From an uncultured Synergistaceae bacterium (lineage in GTDB: Bacteria > Synergistota > Synergistia > Synergistales > Aminobacteriaceae), in contig CALMZW010000325.1 in NCBI GenBank assembly GCA_937870605.1, positions 1 through 7,826 on the forward strand: DNA of 7,826 nt. Direction: 5' to 3'. Shown piece after piece: positions 1 through 5,828 of this stretch (position 1 is the stretch's first letter; each line of letters begins with the position of its first letter). The notes beneath the pieces are model-generated. The model did no database searches, had not been told where the DNA came from, and saw nothing but the letters and a program-made list of their open reading frames with translations. A program made the position numbers and the translations under genes.

Positions 1-13
1 GGTCCGCCGTACG

Positions 14-51
14 AAAAAATCCCCGACCCGTGAGCGTTTCACGGGGCGGGG
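14..51 (-). terminator. Intrinsic terminator after dctM
   Basis: On the minus strand a hairpin pairs positions 51-47 with 25-21 (CCCCG/CGGGG) and 45-39 with 33-27 (CCCGTGA/TCACGGG). There is one C/T mismatch between the two stem parts and a 5-nt loop. The stem is followed at once by A and then six T (19-14). It starts 4 nt after the dctM stop codon, so it is the natural end of the yiaK-TRAP operon. The structure and U-tract are read directly from the sequence; activity is inferred. Confidence 0.9.
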
Positions 52-55
52 CGCA

Positions 56-1339
56 TTACATGATTCCCAGCTTCTGCGGGATATAGAACGCGATGGCCGG
101 GAACATGGCCACGAGCAGCAGGATGATGAGGTCCGCCGCGATGTACGGCAGGACGCCCCGCAGAGACCGTTCGATCGAAAGATCCGCGATCGAACCGGCT
201 ATGAGCAGACAGAGCCCGTACGGAGGCGTCACGAGCCCGATGGCGAGCGTAATGACGACGACGATGCCGAGGTGGACCGACGTGATCCCCAGCTTCAGCG
301 CCGTCGGGAGAATGACGGGCATGAACAGGATCATCGCGGGGATCGCGTCCATGAACGTCCCGACGAAGAGGAAGAACGCGATGACGATCAGCATGAAGAC
401 CTGCGGGCTGGCGATCGTGGCGGCGAAAAACGCGCCGATGTGGTCGGACGCCTTGTAGTACCCGAGGAGTTCTCCGAGCGCGCTCGCGGTGGCAAGCGCG
501 AAGAGCGAGAGCGAACTGAGCTTCAGCGTCTCCTTGATGATGTCGGGAAGATCGCGCAACGTGAGCGTCCTGTAGATGAAGAGGCTGATGAGGAGCGCGT
601 ACACGGACGCGAATGCGGCGGCTTCCGTCGGGGTGTACCAGCCCGTCGTGATGCCGCCGACGATAATGACGGGCGTCAGCAGGGCGGGGAAGGACTGCCG
701 GAAAAGTCCCCAGACCTTGCGGAACCCGGCGCGTTTGTACTTCGGGAAATTTCTCTTTCTTCCGATCACGCTCACGATGAGCATCATCGTGAGGCCGATG
801 AGGATTCCCGGGATCATGCCGCCGATGAAGAGCGCAGCGACCGAAGCGTTCGTGAGCCCCGAATAGACGACCATCGGGATGCTCGGCGGGATGATGACGC
901 CGATCGTCGAGGACGCGGCCGTGACGCCGACCGTCGTCTCCTTGTCGTACCCCGTGTCGATCATCGCCGGGATGAGCATCTTCCCGACGCCCGCCGTGTC
1001 CGCCTGCGACGATCCGGAAACCCCTGCGAAAATCATCGAGACGAGAATGTTGGCGTGCGCGAGCCCGCCTCTGATATTGCCGACGAGCGCGATGCAGAAG
1101 TTCACGAGCATCTCGGTGATCTTTCCGCGGTTCATGATGTTCGCCGCGAGGATGAACAGCGGAATCGCAAGCAGCACGAACGAATTCAGTCCGTTGAACA
1201 TCTTCATGAAGACCGTGAGATTCGGGATCATCGGGATGGACATGATCCCGAGCAGCGAGACGATGCCGATGACGAAGGCGATGGGGACGCCGATGAAGAT
1301 GAGGACGACGAAGAGACCGACGATCGCGAGCGGCGTCAT
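56..1339 (-). CDS. dctM: TRAP transporter large permease subunit (DctM family)
   Basis: This is the large, ion-coupling membrane subunit of a tripartite ATP-independent periplasmic transporter, which drives uptake of a carboxylate delivered by the binding protein. The 427-residue product has the normal family length and is hydrophobic throughout, with roughly a dozen membrane segments. Family hallmarks are FAGVSGSSQADTAGVGK at about 104-120, the IIPPSIPMVVY hairpin at 149-159, TPTEAAA at 236-242 in the linker between the two halves, and the matching TPPYG at 371-375 in the second half. The ATG at 1339 overlaps the dctQ stop by 4 nt (ATGA) and has GGAGAGG 7 nt upstream inside dctQ, so translation is probably coupled. 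The frame is open further upstream, but those codons lie inside dctQ. E. coli YiaN belongs to the same family; the substrate cannot be read from this subunit. Confidence 0.96.
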   Translation of the reverse strand: MTPLAIVGLFVVLIFIGVPIAFVIGIVSLLGIMSIPMIPNLTVFMKMFNGLNSFVLLAIPLFILAANIMNRGKITEMLVNFCIALVGNIRGGLAHANILVSMIFAGVSGSSQADTAGVGKMLIPAMIDTGYDKETTVGVTAASSTIGVIIPPSIPMVVYSGLTNASVAALFIGGMIPGILIGLTMMLIVSVIGRKRNFPKYKRAGFRKVWGLFRQSFPALLTPVIIVGGITTGWYTPTEAAAFASVYALLISLFIYRTLTLRDLPDIIKETLKLSSLSLFALATASALGELLGYYKASDHIGAFFAATIASPQVFMLIVIAFFLFVGTFMDAIPAMILFMPVILPTALKLGITSVHLGIVVVITLAIGLVTPPYGLCLLIAGSIADLSIERSLRGVLPYIAADLIILLLVAMFPAIAFYIPQKLGIM

Positions 1340-1821
1340 GCGACGGCCTCTCCACGCAGCAGCGTCCGGATGTCCTCGACGACGTGCGCAACGATATAGA
1401 GCGTCATGGTCGAGCCCATGATCGGAAGGCACATCCAGGTGTACCCCATCTTGACCCACGTGAGGGTGATCCAGTTGTAGTCCCAGAACTCCGAAACGAT
1501 CGTGACGCCGTACAGGGTCATCGGGACCGTGAAGCAGAGCAGGATGGCGCAGATGACCACGTCGTAGACGAGCGAAGTCCTGCCCCTGAATTTTTCGATC
1601 AGGAACGTGAAGGCGAAGTGCGCCTTGTAGTGGACCATCACGGACGCGCCCATGAAAACGGCCCAGATGAAGGAGTAATTCGCCAGCTCCTCCGTCCAGA
1701 GCAGCGGGCTAGCCATGTACCGGGCCGCGATCTGCGCCAGGATGGCCAGGAAAAAGACGGTGAGCAGAATCATTCCCATCGTCTCTTGAAAGCGTACGAT
1801 ACTCGAAACCAGTTTTTTCAC
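1336..1821 (-). CDS. dctQ: TRAP transporter small permease subunit (DctQ family)
   Basis: This is the small membrane subunit that pairs with DctM in the inner membrane. The 161-residue protein shows four hydrophobic segments (about 15-33, 47-65, 85-108 and 125-147), as expected for DctQ. The family motif around the start of the second segment is visible as LLWTEELANYSFIW (40-53), with conserved Trp and Glu-Glu. The start is a GTG at 1821 preceded by GAGGAGG with a spacer of about 6 nt, a stronger ribosome site than at most genes here. No ATG is available near that position. The gene lies 149 nt after dctP, and two terminators occupy that gap, so it probably depends on read-through. The 4-nt overlap with dctM keeps the two membrane subunits in step. 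The E. coli counterpart in a YiaK-linked system is YiaM. Confidence 0.93.
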   Translation of the reverse strand: MKKLVSSIVRFQETMGMILLTVFFLAILAQIAARYMASPLLWTEELANYSFIWAVFMGASVMVHYKAHFAFTFLIEKFRGRTSLVYDVVICAILLCFTVPMTLYGVTIVSEFWDYNWITLTWVKMGYTWMCLPIMGSTMTLYIVAHVVEDIRTLLRGEAVA

Positions 1822-1866
1822 GGTGTTCCTCCTCTGTGGAACGCATCAAAACGGGGACTGCGGAAT

Positions 1867-1894
1867 AAAGAAAAATCCCCCGCGAGGCGCGAGG
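1867..1894 (-). terminator. Second intrinsic terminator between dctP and dctQ
   Basis: On the minus strand CCTCGCG (1894-1888) pairs with CGCGGGG (1884-1878), 7 bp including one U-G pair, around a CCT loop. The stem is followed by GA and then TTTTTCTTT (1875-1867). It lies 20 nt downstream of a first terminator in the same orientation and 45 nt before the dctQ start codon. Together they form a tandem attenuating block inside the operon. Confidence 0.8.
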
Positions 1895-1914
1895 AATCCC
1901 GGGGACAGTCCTTC

Positions 1915-1956
1915 AAAGAAAAGCCGTTCCCCCTCCCGTCGGGGAGAAGGAACGGC
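1915..1956 (-). terminator. Strong intrinsic terminator just after dctP
   Basis: On the minus strand, positions 1956-1942 pair with 1937-1923 as a continuous 15-bp RNA stem. It reads GCCGTTCC, two U-G pairs, then CTCCC against GGGAG, around a 4-nt loop (CGAC). It is followed immediately by TTTTCTTT (1922-1915) and begins 14 nt after the dctP stop codon. The long GC-rich stem and U-tract make it a textbook intrinsic terminator. The two wobble pairs form only in minus-strand RNA, which fits transcription in that direction. It probably also protects the 3' end of a separate, abundant dctP mRNA. Confidence 0.9.
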
Positions 1957-1970
1957 CTTCAGAACAGGGG

Positions 1971-2984
1971 CTACTTTCCTGCAGCCCGGATCTTCTCCAC
2001 GAGATCGGTCAGCTTCAGCGACTCGGCGAGTTTGTCCTGGATTGGGACCGCGATGGCCATGAACGGCGCTTTGTCGGGCGTATTCACGACGCCGCCGTCC
2101 GCGATGACCTTCGCCTTGGACTTCGCGAGCATGTTGAAGGTCACGGAGCGTTCCTCGGTCGTGGCTTCCTTCATCGCCGCCGTGATCCATTCCCGCTGCT
2201 TGTCGGTCAGCGCATCCCACTTCTTGCCGTTCATGAGGACGAACCGCGTCGTATAGTCGTGCTCCGTCTCGGTGATGAACTTGCCGTTGGCGGTCTTGTG
2301 GTGATCCAGGAGGCGGAAGTTCGCGTAGTCGTTCTCCGCCGCGTCGACGATGCCCTGCTGCAGCGCCTGGTCGAGGTCGCCCCAGGCGACCTGCGTCGGG
2401 ATCGCGCCGGTCTTCTTCCAGAATTCGGCGACGACGCCGGACATCTGGGTGCGGATCTTCATGCCCTTGAGGTCATCGACTGCGTTGATGGGCTTCTTGC
2501 CGTAGTAGTTCCGGACTCCGGCGGACCAGAACGCGGCGATCCGGAAGGTGTTCTTCGACTTTTCGTTGATGATCTTCGAGAGCGTCTGTCCCACGTCGCC
2601 GTCGACGACCTTTCCCCAGTGGTCGAAGCTCTTGTAGAGATAGAGCAGCGAGAAGAGATCCACTTCGGGGATTCCGATCTTGGTCATGAAGCCGGGGGAG
2701 GCGACAACGACATCCGCCGCGCCGAGCTTGAGCTTCTCGACGAGTTCGTCTTCGTTCGTGCCGATCGTTCCGGCGTGAACGTCGACCGTGATTTCGCCGC
2801 CGGAGATCTTCTCAAGAACTTCCTTGAACTTCTTCATGCCGTACTGGTAGGGGTTCTCCTGGGACGTCTGGTTGTGCGCCGCAACGAGCTTCAGCGGAGC
2901 CGCGTCGCTCCGTGCGGGAACCGCCTGAACGCCGAAGACGAGCGCAAGAGCCGCTGCGAGAAACAGTGCCGCAAATTTCCTCAT
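1971..2984 (-). CDS. dctP: TRAP transporter solute-binding protein (DctP family)
   Basis: This is the periplasmic receptor that binds the substrate and hands it to DctQM. The 337-residue product begins with a Sec signal peptide (Arg-Lys at 2-3, hydrophobic core about 4-20, likely cut after VQA at 21 or near residue 28). There is no cysteine in that region, so it should be soluble in the periplasm and not a lipoprotein. The DctP fold is supported by DLKGMKIRTQ (171-180), where Arg178 corresponds to the family arginine that salt-bridges the substrate carboxylate, and by QQGIVDAAEND (209-219). The ATG at 2984 has GGGGGT about 8 nt upstream. It follows the YiaK homologue by 68 nt. An organic acid substrate is implied by the arginine; which one is unknown. 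Sugar acids as for E. coli YiaO, or pyroglutamate as reported for some Bordetella DctP proteins, are both possible. Confidence 0.94.
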   Translation of the reverse strand: MRKFAALFLAAALALVFGVQAVPARSDAAPLKLVAAHNQTSQENPYQYGMKKFKEVLEKISGGEITVDVHAGTIGTNEDELVEKLKLGAADVVVASPGFMTKIGIPEVDLFSLLYLYKSFDHWGKVVDGDVGQTLSKIINEKSKNTFRIAAFWSAGVRNYYGKKPINAVDDLKGMKIRTQMSGVVAEFWKKTGAIPTQVAWGDLDQALQQGIVDAAENDYANFRLLDHHKTANGKFITETEHDYTTRFVLMNGKKWDALTDKQREWITAAMKEATTEERSVTFNMLAKSKAKVIADGGVVNTPDKAPFMAIAVPIQDKLAESLKLTDLVEKIRAAGK

Positions 2985-3018
2985 TCGTGGTACCCCCTCT
3001 GTTAGTATATGGTGATAT

Positions 3019-3039
3019 GCGAAGGGGAGTCCCCTCCGC
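3019..3039 (-). other. Small GC-rich hairpin between yiaK and dctP
   Basis: GCG, one mismatch, then AGGGG pair across a 3-nt loop (3028-3030) with CCCCT, one mismatch, then CGC, giving 8 paired bases. No T-tract follows on the minus strand, so it is not a convincing terminator. It sits 14 nt after the yiaK stop and 34 nt before the dctP start. It could block 3'-to-5' decay, mark an mRNA processing point, or weakly attenuate transcription. Its function is inferred only from its place. Confidence 0.45.
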
Positions 3040-3052
3040 GTGACTCCGAATT

Positions 3053-4054
3053 CTACGAGCCCGGAAGCTCCGCGAGGATGCCGCGCCAGATCTCTTCGAC
3101 CACGGGAATGCCCTTTTCGAGATTTTCTTTCCGTGTCCGCCCTTCCTTTTCGCCCGGGTAGAGGATCTCTCCCCCTTCAACCGCCGGTTCGGCCGCTCTG
3201 AGATCCGCGATGACGGCGTCCGCCGTCGTCTTAGCGAAGTCGTCGTCGAGAGGCTTGAAGGCGATGAAGACCTGTGTGACGGAGATCTCGTCGCCGAGTT
3301 TGCCGATTTCAGGAACGGAATTTCCGCCCGACAGGATCGCGCCGATCATGTCGAGCGCGATCGAAAAGCCCGAGCCCTTCCAGAAGCCGATCGGAAGCAC
3401 GCGCCAGGTCTCCTCGATCGATGCTGGGTCCGTCGTAAGAGCGCCGTCCCGGTCGTACCCCCCGGGAACGGGAAGCTGTCTGCCCGCGAGGCGGGCGCTC
3501 TCGATCGCGCCGTAGGAGAACTGCGCGAGGGCGCCGTCCATGAGAACGGGCATGTCGCCGTGCGGGATCGCCAGGATCAGGGGGTTGTTGCCGATGCGCC
3601 GGTCCTTCGCGCCCCACGGGGGCATGTTCGGCATCGTGTTTGTCCAGCAGACGCCGATGTATCCGGCGCGGGCCGCCTGAAGTCCGTACGCGCCGCCGCG
3701 CATCCAGTGATTCGTGTTGCGGAGCGCGACGCATCCGATTCCGGACTCGTCGGCAAGCGCCATCGCCCGCGCCATTGCGAACGCCGCGTTGGTGTTGCCC
3801 ATACCGAGATTTCCGTTCCAGCGTTCCAGCGCGCCCTGGGAGGTTTCGAGCGAGGGTTCCGCTCCGGGATGGATATGTCCCTTTTTGATATACGAAACGA
3901 CACGCGGGAAACGGTTCACCCCGTGGGAAGCGATGCCGTCGCAGGTGTTGTCCGTGAAGAGCCGCGCCGAGAGATCGGCCGTTTTTTTCGGAAAACCGTA
4001 TTTCAGAAGAACCCGTTCGAAGACGTCCTTCATTTCGTCGTACGCGATTCGCAT
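3053..4054 (-). CDS. yiaK: YiaK-like 2,3-diketo-L-gulonate reductase / Ldh2-MDH2 family oxidoreductase
   Basis: This is a cytoplasmic NAD(P)H-dependent oxidoreductase of the Ldh2/MDH2 family, not the Rossmann-type malate dehydrogenase family. The 333-residue product matches my recollection of E. coli YiaK (3-dehydro-L-gulonate 2-dehydrogenase, 332 residues) along its whole length. Shared segments include SHGVNRFPR (43-51) with the presumed catalytic His44, LRNTNHWMRGG (111-121), WTNT (137-140), PPWGAK (145-150), FSYG (179-182), RLAGRQLPV (188-196) and WKGSG (225-229). The ATG at 4054 has AAGGG 11 nt upstream and is the only good start. It is first in an operon with a TRAP transporter, as in E. 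coli yiaK-yiaMNO, so it probably acts on the imported 2-keto or 2-hydroxy acid. The partner genes yiaL and yiaPQRS are absent here, so the exact substrate is inferred and could be another alpha-keto acid. Confidence 0.88.
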   Translation of the reverse strand: MRIAYDEMKDVFERVLLKYGFPKKTADLSARLFTDNTCDGIASHGVNRFPRVVSYIKKGHIHPGAEPSLETSQGALERWNGNLGMGNTNAAFAMARAMALADESGIGCVALRNTNHWMRGGAYGLQAARAGYIGVCWTNTMPNMPPWGAKDRRIGNNPLILAIPHGDMPVLMDGALAQFSYGAIESARLAGRQLPVPGGYDRDGALTTDPASIEETWRVLPIGFWKGSGFSIALDMIGAILSGGNSVPEIGKLGDEISVTQVFIAFKPLDDDFAKTTADAVIADLRAAEPAVEGGEILYPGEKEGRTRKENLEKGIPVVEEIWRGILAELPGS

Positions 4055-4107
4055 GCAGTTCGCCGCCCTTTTGTCGAATCGTCAGGGGTGCTGGAGAGTG
4101 CGGATTA

Positions 4108-4136
4108 ATCTTACTGATACGGAGGACGTTCGTCAA
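4108..4136 (-). promoter_or_regulatory. Sigma-70 type promoter for yiaK-dctPQM
   Basis: On the minus strand a -35 box TTGACG (4136-4131) is followed after exactly 17 nt by a -10 box TAAGAT (4113-4108). These match the consensus in 5 of 6 and 4 of 6 positions with ideal spacing. Transcription would start near 4101, leaving a leader of about 47 nt before the yiaK ATG. It lies between the terminator of the upstream operon and yiaK, which is where a promoter is needed. No other equally good pair was seen in this gap. Confidence 0.75.
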
Positions 4137-4145
4137 TGTTCGACG
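4125..4145 (-). promoter_or_regulatory. Possible operator: CGTC/GACG dyads over the -35 box
   Basis: Three alternating half-sites occur on the minus strand: CGTC (4145-4142), GACG (4134-4131) and CGTC (4128-4125). They form two inverted repeats that share the middle element, which overlaps the -35 box. A further perfect palindrome, GATTAATC (4110-4103), overlaps the -10 box. A repressor could bind here; E. coli yiaK-S is controlled by the IclR-type regulator YiaJ. No regulator gene is in the window and short dyads arise by chance, so confidence is low. Confidence 0.25.
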
Positions 4146-4196
4146 CTGTAGACTTGCGTTCTGTCAGCTGGAACAAATGGGGCGGCGAATGGTGCG

Positions 4197-4232
4197 GAAA
4201 GAGCGATGGGGCGCTCCGGAAGCGCCCCATCG
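4197..4232 (-). terminator. Terminator after the pxp / DUF1445 operon
   Basis: On the minus strand CGATGGGGCGCT (4232-4221) pairs perfectly with AGCGCCCCATCG (4215-4204), 12 bp with a 5-nt loop. It is followed by CTCTTTCC, a short interrupted U-tract. It begins 8 nt after the DUF1445 stop codon. The stem is very stable but the U-tract is weak, so some read-through toward yiaK is possible. Confidence 0.75.
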
Positions 4233-4240
4233 TCGGTGTC

Positions 4241-5038
4241 CTAGAACACGGCGTAATCTGAGTCCTTGACGGATGTGACGAACATGTGGCCCGGCGAGTG
4301 GGTGATCGCGAAGGGCGGCTTGCAGTCCATGAGCGCGGCCTGCGGCGTGCAGCCGCACGCCCAGAAGACCGGAACCTCGCCTTCGTTGATCGGAACCGGA
4401 TCGCCCATGTCGGGCTTCATGATGTCCCTGATGCCGATGGCAGCGGGATCTCCGATGTGGATCGGCGCGCCGTGAACGGCCGGGAATCGCCCCGTGGCCA
4501 GCGCGGCCTTGACCACCTGGCGATGCGGGATCGGGCGCATGCTCACGACGATGGGGCCGCGCAGCTTGCCCGCAGGGGTGCACTGGATGTTCGTGATGTA
4601 CATCGGCACGTTGCAGTTGCATTCGATATGGCGAACGGGGATCCGTGCGTCGAGCAGCGCGCTCTCGAACGTGAACGAACAGCCCAGCAGGAAGGCGACC
4701 ATGTCGTCGCGCCAGTACTTCTTCACGTCGGTCGGTTCGTCCACGCAGACGCCGTCCTTCCAGACACGGTAGCGCGGAATGTCGGTCGTCAGGTCGGCTC
4801 CGGGAGCGACGAGCTTCGGCTCGGGGTTGCCCGGCTCGGTGACATCGAGGACCGGGCAGGGCTTCGGATTCCGCTGCGCGAAGACCAGGAAGTCGAACGC
4901 GAGATCCTTCGGGAGCATGACGAGATTGGCCTGGGCGTACCCCTTGCACATGCCCGGGGTCGGAAGAGACCATTCTCCGGTGCGGATGATCTTCCGCACG
5001 TCTTCGGGGGACCAGGATGCGTAATCGGCTGCTTTCAT
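4241..5038 (-). CDS. YcsI / DUF1445 family protein (D-glutamate cyclase-like, putative hydro-lyase)
   Basis: This is a 265-residue cytoplasmic protein of the YcsI/DUF1445 family at its usual full length. Recognisable blocks are GYAQANLVMLPKDLAFDF (33-50), NPKPCPVLDV (57-66), LLGCSFTFESAL (117-128), NVPMYITNI (143-151), VVSMRPIP (164-171), RFPAVHGAPIHIGDP (184-198), PVFWACGCTPQAA (223-235) and ITHSPGH (245-251). The family is annotated as putative hydro-lyase. The mammalian mitochondrial D-glutamate cyclase carries a related domain, so a role in D-glutamate or 5-oxo-D-proline turnover is plausible beside 5-oxoprolinase, but is not shown. The ATG at 5038 shares one base with the pxpA stop (TGATG). 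A GTG at 5041 is an equally possible start, because GGAGGT lies 9 nt before GTG and 12 nt before ATG. It is the last gene of the operon, followed by a terminator. Confidence 0.9.
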   Translation of the reverse strand: MKAADYASWSPEDVRKIIRTGEWSLPTPGMCKGYAQANLVMLPKDLAFDFLVFAQRNPKPCPVLDVTEPGNPEPKLVAPGADLTTDIPRYRVWKDGVCVDEPTDVKKYWRDDMVAFLLGCSFTFESALLDARIPVRHIECNCNVPMYITNIQCTPAGKLRGPIVVSMRPIPHRQVVKAALATGRFPAVHGAPIHIGDPAAIGIRDIMKPDMGDPVPINEGEVPVFWACGCTPQAALMDCKPPFAITHSPGHMFVTSVKDSDYAVF

Positions 5039-5805
5039 CACTTTTTCAACACCTCCGCAAGCGGTCTGACCGCGATATTCGCCCGTTTGAGGGCGTCCCG
5101 GACGGCGGCCGCCATAGCCACCGCGTGTGCGCTGTCTCCGTGGAGGCAGACCGAATCCGGCCGCATGTGTACTATTGCACCGTCCACGGCCTCGACGACG
5201 CCTTCCGTGGCCATACGGACCACACGCGCCGCGGCGAGGTTCAGGTCGTCGATCATCGCCCCGGGTTTGTTTCGCGGAACGAGCGTTCCGTCGCTCTGGT
5301 ATCCCCGGTCGGCGAACGCTTCCGAGGCGAAGGGGACGCCTTCCTCCCGCGCCGCCTGCTCGAACAGCGAGTTCGCGAGCCCGAGCAGAATGAGTCCGTC
5401 GGCGGCGTCCTTTGCAGCCTTCGCGATGGCTTTTGCGAGGGCGAGGTCTTTCGCGGCCTGGTTATAGAGCGCCCCGTGCGCCTTGACGTGCTGGAGGCGC
5501 ACGCCCGCCGCGCGGCATACCGAAGCCATTGCGCCGATCTGGTACAGACAATAGGCGTACGTTTCCTCAGGCGAGCACGCCATCGTGCGGCGTCCGAACC
5601 CCTGAAGATCGGGGTGTCCGGGGTGTGCTCCGACCGCGACGCCTGCCGCGGCCGCGAGTTTCACGGTTTTGAGCATCACTTCGGGATCTCCGGCATGAAA
5701 GCCGCAGGCGACGTTCGCGGACGTGACGCTCTTCATGACGTCGCCGTCCATCCCCAGGGTGTACGCGCCGAAACTTTCCCCGAGGTCGCTGTTGAGATCG
5801 ATCAA
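5038..5805 (-). CDS. pxpA: 5-oxoprolinase subunit A (LamB/YcsF family)
   Basis: This is subunit A of the prokaryotic ATP-dependent 5-oxoprolinase PxpABC, which hydrolyses 5-oxo-L-proline to L-glutamate in the cytoplasm. Numbered from the TTG start (255 residues), the LamB/YcsF blocks are IDLNSDLGESFG (2-13), ANVACGFHAGDP (30-41), VGAHPGHPDLQGFGRR (58-73), QHVKAHGALYNQA (105-117), EAFADRGYQSDGTLVPR (162-178) and SVCLHGD (218-224), with many conserved Asp and His residues. I chose TTG at 5805 because AGGGAGG lies 8 nt upstream and because family proteins begin almost directly with IDLN. An ATG at 5832, in the ATGA overlap with the pxpC stop, would add nine residues (264 in total) and cannot be excluded. 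The frame is open far upstream, but that part overlaps pxpC and is not coding. Confidence 0.93.
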   Translation of the reverse strand: MIDLNSDLGESFGAYTLGMDGDVMKSVTSANVACGFHAGDPEVMLKTVKLAAAAGVAVGAHPGHPDLQGFGRRTMACSPEETYAYCLYQIGAMASVCRAAGVRLQHVKAHGALYNQAAKDLALAKAIAKAAKDAADGLILLGLANSLFEQAAREEGVPFASEAFADRGYQSDGTLVPRNKPGAMIDDLNLAAARVVRMATEGVVEAVDGAIVHMRPDSVCLHGDSAHAVAMAAAVRDALKRANIAVRPLAEVLKK

Positions 5806-5813
5806 AATACCAG

Positions 5814-5820
5814 CCTCCCT
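5814..5820 (-). promoter_or_regulatory. Ribosome binding site that favours the TTG start of pxpA
   Basis: AGGGAGG on the minus strand lies 8 nt before TTG at 5805. It falls inside the nine extra codons that would be read from the ATG at 5832, which itself has only a weak GGA nearby. This is the main reason to place the pxpA start at TTG. Confidence 0.65.
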
Positions 5821-5828
5821 TGCTTCGT

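Noticed and set aside
39..1391. 450-codon minus-strand frame overlapping dctM
   Set aside because: It is a shifted frame of dctM giving Arg/His-rich low-complexity protein; the DctM frame at 1339-56 has clear family motifs throughout.
272..1399. 375-codon plus-strand frame rich in Arg, Asp and Glu
   Set aside because: It is antisense to dctM. The composition is that of the complement of codons for hydrophobic residues, not of a real protein.
1822..1866. Possible promoter for dctQM downstream of the tandem terminators
   Set aside because: The best TTTATT and TTGATG-like boxes are badly spaced and weak. The stretch looks like leader sequence carrying the dctQ ribosome site only.
4055..4240. 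Riboswitch or small RNA gene in the inter-operon gap
   Set aside because: Apart from the terminator hairpin, promoter and short dyads, I see no further stable structure and no known riboswitch motif; the leader is only about 47 nt.
4286..5467. 393-codon plus-strand frame across DUF1445 and pxpA
   Set aside because: It is antisense to two genes with strong family signatures and has no domain of its own.
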